Assembly (NCBI GenBank): GCA_052161625.1
Contig: CP197412.1
Length of the DNA stretch: 64,000 nucleotides
Source: JBKCUI01 sp052161625
GTDB taxonomy: Bacteria > Planctomycetota > Planctomycetia > Pirellulales > Pirellulaceae
Strand: one strand, 5' to 3'
The stretch's first letter is position 1, and every line of letters starts with the position of its first letter. The notes under the pieces were generated by a model. That model was not told where the DNA came from. It made no database searches and was given only the letters and a program-made list of their open reading frames with translations. Below, piece by piece: positions 59,896 through 64,000 of the stretch. The position numbers and the translations under genes were made by a program.

Positions 59896-62382
59896 ATGAA
59901 ACCTCGAGCCCTCCGAGTTGCCTTGGCCTGGTCTCGCCTCGCAGGCCTATTCGCCTTGGCACTCCTCGGCTTTTCCGCGTCCTCGCGAGCTAACGAAACG
60001 CTTCGCATTCAACAGGATCGGATCGAGCTCCGGAGCCGCGATTCGCGATTTCAGCTTTTGGTCGACAGAAGCTTGGCAACCGGGGAAAAAGTCGATGCGA
60101 CGCGCGACGTCCAATGGGAAGTCACCCCTGCCGAGCTTGGGAGAATCGATGCAACCGGCTTGTTCGTGCCTCAACAATCGGGCAACGGAACGATCGGGGC
60201 GCGATCGGCCGATGGAATCTCCCATTCCATTCCAATCACCGTCGCTTTTCCCGATGAAGAGCCGTTGATCAATTTTGCGAATCAAGTCGTTCCCATTTTC
60301 ACCAAGTACGGGTGCAACGGCGGTGGGTGTCATGGAAAGCTAGCGGGGCAAAATGGTTTCCGGCTTTCTTTGCTCGGATTTGAGCCTCGCGAAGACTTCG
60401 AGCATTTGGTTCGCGAGTCGCGAGGCCGTCGGTTGTTCCCCGCTTCCCCCGATTCGAGTCTGTTGTTGCAAAAATCGGTAGGGACGGTTCCTCACGGTGG
60501 TGGGCAGAGGATGGAAATCGATTCGCATGAGTACCGCATTTTGAGGCGATGGATCTCGCAAGCGATGCCTTATGGCGACGAAAACGAGAAGAAGGTGGCT
60601 TCGATCGAAGTCATTCCTGCTGCCAGTCGATTGCAGCGAGGTGCGAGCCAGCAACTTTCCGTGATCGCGACCTATGTGGACGGTCAAAAAGAAGACATCT
60701 CGCGAACCGTCCAGTATGAGTCGAACAACCTCGATATGGCAGAGGTGTCCGCTACCGGGCTTGTACAGCTCCGCGACATGGCAGGTGAGGTATCCATCAT
60801 GGCTCGGTACCAAGGAAAGGTGGCCGTGTTTCGGGCTAGTATTCCTTTGGGGACTCCCATCGATCGCTGGCCCGAAGAAAGAAACTCGCTCGACACCGCC
60901 GTGTTTGCCAAACTGCGAGCGCTCGGGATTCCCCCTTCCGATCCGTGCGATGACGCAACGTTTTTGCGACGGGTAACGCTTGATATTGCTGGTCGCTTGC
61001 CAACCGTGGAAGAGATTCGAACAAGCCAAGGAGTGCCGCGTGCGCAGATTATCGATAGGCTGCTCGAGAGCGACGACTACGCGTATCATTTCGCGGGCAA
61101 ATGGTCTGCGATCCTGCGCAATCGACATACGGGCGAAGATACTCGCTATGGCGCCTTCGCTTTTCACGATTGGCTCGTGGATAGTTTCCGATCCAACAAA
61201 CCCTATAGTCAGTTCGTTCGCGAGCTCCTCACGGCATCGGGCTCACCGCAAGTCGACCCGGCCGTGATCTGGTATCGACAAGTCAACAATACTGAATCGC
61301 GCATCGAAGATGCCGCTCAGCTCTTTCTGGGGCAGCGCATGCAATGTGCCCGCTGCCACCACCACCCTTATGAAAAATGGGGTCAGCAAGATTACTTCCA
61401 GATGGCTGCCTTTTTCTCGAAGGTGGAGCGACGGGAGGGGCTAGGCCCGCAGGAGCCTCGTTTCGTATCACGATTGGGAGATGTGTCGGCCAAGCATCCG
61501 AAATCGGGGCAGGCTTTGCCTGCCTCGGGGCTCGATGCACCTCCCCTTCAACTGCAGCCCGATGCGGACCCGCGGGAGGCGTTCGCCGATTGGATGACGG
61601 AAAAGGACAATCCGTTCTTCGCGAAATCGGTCGCGAATCGATACTGGAAACATTTCTTCGGACGCGCACTGGTGGAACCCGAAGACGATTTGCGCGTCAC
61701 CAATCCACCCTCCAACCCCGAATTGATGGATGCGCTCGCGAACGAATTGATCCAATCGAAATTCGATTTGAAACAACTGATTCGGACCATCTGCAATTCG
61801 AGCACCTACCAGTTAAGCGAAAATGCGAATGCTGAGAATCTTCGGGATTCGAACTGCTACTCTCGCTATTACCCCAAACGGCTGCCTGCTGAATTGCTCC
61901 TCGATGCGATCGACGATGTGACGGCAAGCCGTTCCGCCTTCGAAGGAATGCCCGCGGGTACGAGGGCGATCCAGCTCCCGGATACTTCCTTTCAATCGTA
62001 TTTCTTGACCGTATTCGGCCGGCCCGAATCGGCCACTTCCTGCGAATGCGAACGAACGACCGCATCGAATTTGGCTCAAAGTCTCCATTTGATGAACTCC
62101 AAAGAGATGCATGCCAAATTGTCGACGGCAGGAAATCGATTGTCGATTTGGTCTGAGATCCCTCCCCCCAACGAAGCGAAATCACCGGCTGAGGCAATTC
62201 GCGAGAAGGGGCTGGCGAATATCTCCGAACTCTATTTGCTCGCGTTGTCTCGTGAACCGACTCCTTCTGAACAAACTGCTGCACTGGAGTATTTGCTCGG
62301 CCGGCAAGACCGATTGCGGGAGGCGTATGAAGATTTGACTTGGAGCGTGTTGAACAGCAAAGAGTTTTTGTTCAATCACTAG
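59896..62382 (+). CDS. DUF1549/DUF1553 protein with cytochrome-like motifs
   Basis: 828 residues. A signal peptide (GLFALALLGFSASSRA) leads to a BIG2-like Ig domain, then a haem-type site CNGGGCHG (C-x4-CH, within FTKYGCNGGGCHGKLAGQNG), a second Ig-like stretch (residues ~235-310; QRGASQQLSVIATYVDGQKE) and then the DUF1549 and DUF1553 domains. DUF1549 spans ~330-520, with a CARCHHHPYEKWGQQDYF site (CxxCH) at its end. DUF1553 spans ~560-810, with NPFFAKSVANRYWKHFFGRAL. The family is linked to DUF1501 and planctomycete polysaccharide handling; function unproven. The gene follows DUF1501 by 101 bases. Confidence 0.92.
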   Translation: MKPRALRVALAWSRLAGLFALALLGFSASSRANETLRIQQDRIELRSRDSRFQLLVDRSLATGEKVDATRDVQWEVTPAELGRIDATGLFVPQQSGNGTIGARSADGISHSIPITVAFPDEEPLINFANQVVPIFTKYGCNGGGCHGKLAGQNGFRLSLLGFEPREDFEHLVRESRGRRLFPASPDSSLLLQKSVGTVPHGGGQRMEIDSHEYRILRRWISQAMPYGDENEKKVASIEVIPAASRLQRGASQQLSVIATYVDGQKEDISRTVQYESNNLDMAEVSATGLVQLRDMAGEVSIMARYQGKVAVFRASIPLGTPIDRWPEERNSLDTAVFAKLRALGIPPSDPCDDATFLRRVTLDIAGRLPTVEEIRTSQGVPRAQIIDRLLESDDYAYHFAGKWSAILRNRHTGEDTRYGAFAFHDWLVDSFRSNKPYSQFVRELLTASGSPQVDPAVIWYRQVNNTESRIEDAAQLFLGQRMQCARCHHHPYEKWGQQDYFQMAAFFSKVERREGLGPQEPRFVSRLGDVSAKHPKSGQALPASGLDAPPLQLQPDADPREAFADWMTEKDNPFFAKSVANRYWKHFFGRALVEPEDDLRVTNPPSNPELMDALANELIQSKFDLKQLIRTICNSSTYQLSENANAENLRDSNCYSRYYPKRLPAELLLDAIDDVTASRSAFEGMPAGTRAIQLPDTSFQSYFLTVFGRPESATSCECERTTASNLAQSLHLMNSKEMHAKLSTAGNRLSIWSEIPPPNEAKSPAEAIREKGLANISELYLLALSREPTPSEQTAALEYLLGRQDRLREAYEDLTWSVLNSKEFLFNH

Positions 62383-62385
62383 TCG

Positions 62386-64000
62386 ATGCCACCCACCATG
62401 CGATTCCACACCGTGAGAATTCTATCGTCGATCATTTGCGCCCTTGTTGTGCTGGGAGCGTTCGGTACTCGGCCGTCCGAGGCCCAGCCCCCTCGCATTG
62501 CGTTGGATGCGATCTCGCCCCATGCGGCTGTCGCAGGAGGGGCCATCGAGTTTCGTGTGATCGGTCGCAACACGCAGGACGTGGATCGGTTGGTATTCAA
62601 TCATCCGGGAATCCGGGCCGAGCTGAAAAAGGGCGGACCGCTCCCGGGAGATGATGAGCCGCAAAGCGAGTTTGGCGTTTTTCAGGTGTCGATCGGTGCG
62701 GACGTTCCTCCCGGAATCGTTGAAGTCCATGCCGTTGGGAAATATGGAGTATCGAACCCTCGTCTCTTCGCCGTTGTCCCCGCTTCATCCCCAGTGATCC
62801 AGATCCCGTCTGCGGGCGTAGTCGAGCCTCTTCCACCAGGTGGTTGGATGGCAGGTCGAGCGCGACGGCAAGAGCGAATCCAGATTCCAATCGAAACAGG
62901 ACGTGAACCAACCTATCTGGTTTGCATCACCACGGGGCTGGATTCGATGATGCTCCCTCGATTGGTGGTTCGCAATGAGAGGGGTGTTGCCGTGCAGTCG
63001 ATGAGGTGGCAGGACCGATTGCCTATTGTGAAAGCGATTCCAAGCGGGTTTCGAGGGACGGTGGAAATAAGTGATGATCTTTATCGAGGTGGGGAGTCTT
63101 TCCCCTTTCTGATCGGTCTTAGCCCAACGCCAGGAACTCCCTTCCACGCCAGCCCCTTTCTGGCACCTGCCAGCTCGGTTGGAATCCAAAGCCTGCCGAC
63201 TTGGCCGATCCTCGATCGGCGCTCTCTCGATGCAGTCGCTCACGACGTCCCATACACCCTGACTCCTCCCTGCGAAGTACTGCTGGACCGATCGCGAGAC
63301 ACGTCTTTTCAATGGGAGCAAACCGCTGGAACGACCTTGGAAGCAGAGGTCCTGTCGCACTCGCTAGGGCAATCGACCGATGTCCGGCTAACGGTTTCAC
63401 TCTCTGAGTTAGAACAAAAAGAAGCACCGAAGTTTTCGCAGGTGGGAGAAGATTCGCCTGCGGTGGGATCGAAGGGAATTTCTCTTCTTTCGTACGACCC
63501 GCGAGTTGCTATTTCCATTCCCGGAGAATCCGCTCCAAAGCGGGTAACACTCAGCCTGTCGGATCAGCAGTCGAGATCGATGATTTCAAGCCCTGGTACC
63601 CACCCGCTTCGATTGCGAGTCGGACCACCTGCTCCCCGTTTTTACGGCGTTGCCCACTGGAGCCCGTGGACCAACAATCCGGCGATCGCCGGACTGACCG
63701 GAAGCTTGCTTCCACGGGGCGGTCAAGTTGCGTTGCATATCGCGATCGTTCGATCGGGGGGATTTGCGGGAGAAGTGGAAGTCGCTCCGCGGGTGCTACC
63801 CGACGGCATTGCGTGCTTGCCCGCTCGTATTGCGCCGGGACAAAACGAAGGATTTCTACTGTTGAGCGGATCGGAGCAACTCGGGGATTCCGTCGCCCCC
63901 TTGGAGTTGATCGCTAAAGGGAAGATTGGCGATACCGTGGTAGAATCACCCGTACCGATCGCGACGATCTTTCAAAGCGCGACGGCCGAGCGGGGGCAAC
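62386..64000 (+). CDS. Exported protein with PPC-like opening (cut by window end)
   Basis: Starts at ATG 62386 (a second ATG at 62398 is equally possible), three bases after the upstream stop, and the frame runs open for 538 codons to the window edge. It begins with a signal peptide (RILSSIICALVVLGAFGT) and continues with beta-rich segments typical of planctomycete pre-peptidase C-terminal (PPC)-type proteins: ISPHAAVAGGAIEFRVIG, LVFNHPGIRAEL, PPGIVEVHAVGKYGVSNPR. Such proteins often follow DUF1501 and DUF1549/1553 genes. Function unknown. The C-terminus is missing. Confidence 0.8.
   Translation, partial: MPPTMRFHTVRILSSIICALVVLGAFGTRPSEAQPPRIALDAISPHAAVAGGAIEFRVIGRNTQDVDRLVFNHPGIRAELKKGGPLPGDDEPQSEFGVFQVSIGADVPPGIVEVHAVGKYGVSNPRLFAVVPASSPVIQIPSAGVVEPLPPGGWMAGRARRQERIQIPIETGREPTYLVCITTGLDSMMLPRLVVRNERGVAVQSMRWQDRLPIVKAIPSGFRGTVEISDDLYRGGESFPFLIGLSPTPGTPFHASPFLAPASSVGIQSLPTWPILDRRSLDAVAHDVPYTLTPPCEVLLDRSRDTSFQWEQTAGTTLEAEVLSHSLGQSTDVRLTVSLSELEQKEAPKFSQVGEDSPAVGSKGISLLSYDPRVAISIPGESAPKRVTLSLSDQQSRSMISSPGTHPLRLRVGPPAPRFYGVAHWSPWTNNPAIAGLTGSLLPRGGQVALHIAIVRSGGFAGEVEVAPRVLPDGIACLPARIAPGQNEGFLLLSGSEQLGDSVAPLELIAKGKIGDTVVESPVPIATIFQSATAERGQ

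Overview
The window is one contiguous stretch of chromosome from a member of the Planctomycetes, most likely Pirellulales-like. The evidence is a DUF1501 gene followed by a DUF1549/DUF1553 gene with planctomycete-type haem motifs, a large PVC-type membrane-bound dehydrogenase/cytochrome, a TIGR02999-type ECF sigma factor paired with a sensor Ser/Thr kinase, SpoVG beside IspE, and a groEL-groES-groEL array. Operons common elsewhere are broken up: infC stands without rpmI-rplT, and fliA and fliN lie apart. I saw no insertion sequence, phage, CRISPR array, rRNA or replication origin. One tRNA (Lys, anticodon CTT) is present. Both ends cut a gene.

Layout. 1-3.5 kb (minus): the 5' end of a DUF58 protein, radC, a zinc-ribbon SpoVG, ispE and a rhodanese. 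3.7-5.1 kb (plus): a small membrane protein and a FliA/WhiG sigma factor with a clear terminator. 5.2-6.6 kb (minus): infC, apparently with a non-AUG start, then a fumarylacetoacetase-family hydrolase. 6.9-7.9 kb: tRNA-Lys, its terminator and a repeat-bearing intergenic stretch. 7.9-8.5 kb: an orphan exported protein. 8.6-14.9 kb (minus): a tightly overlapping nadA-hemW-hydantoinase/5-oxoprolinase operon. 15-16.4 kb (plus): FliN-like protein and GDP-fucose synthase. 16.4-19 kb (minus): a large FHA-like/coiled-coil/acidic membrane protein. 19.3-20.6 kb (plus): DksA-type protein and a PhzF protein. 20.6-24.1 kb (minus): U32 peptidase and an exported protein. 24.3-24.9 kb (plus): a RicT/PSP1-like protein. 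24.9-27.8 kb (minus): ECF sigma factor and sensor kinase. 28-30.7 kb (minus): dapA, a Fur-family regulator and a DUF72 protein. 30.9-34.6 kb (plus): a Pro/Ser/Tyr-rich exported protein and a cyanophycin-synthetase-like protein whose Mur-ligase half looks degenerate. 34.7-37.2 kb (minus): SulP transporter and a response regulator. 37.3-38.5 kb (plus): bioF. 38.8-44.9 kb (plus): a chaperone island (groEL1, groES, groEL2, dnaJ, grpE, fmdB-type) with hairpins dividing it into units. 44.9-45.3 kb: repeat-rich intergenic DNA. 45.3-56.5 kb (minus): PVC cytochrome, lipid kinase, then a metal-binding lipoprotein, ApbE, a secreted FAD oxidoreductase, a NosR-like flavoprotein with two FMN-binding domains, and a heptosyltransferase. 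56.7-64 kb (plus): a membrane protein, an extended FolK, DUF1501, DUF1549/1553 and the start of a further exported protein.

The most system-like part is 46.4-52.1 kb. ApbE attaches FMN covalently to Thr/Ser in FMN-binding domains, and its presumed substrate with two such domains lies two genes downstream on the same strand. An exported FAD oxidoreductase lies between them and a Cys-rich lipoprotein precedes them. This reads as an envelope flavin-based electron-transfer module; the assignment is inference from domains and gene order.
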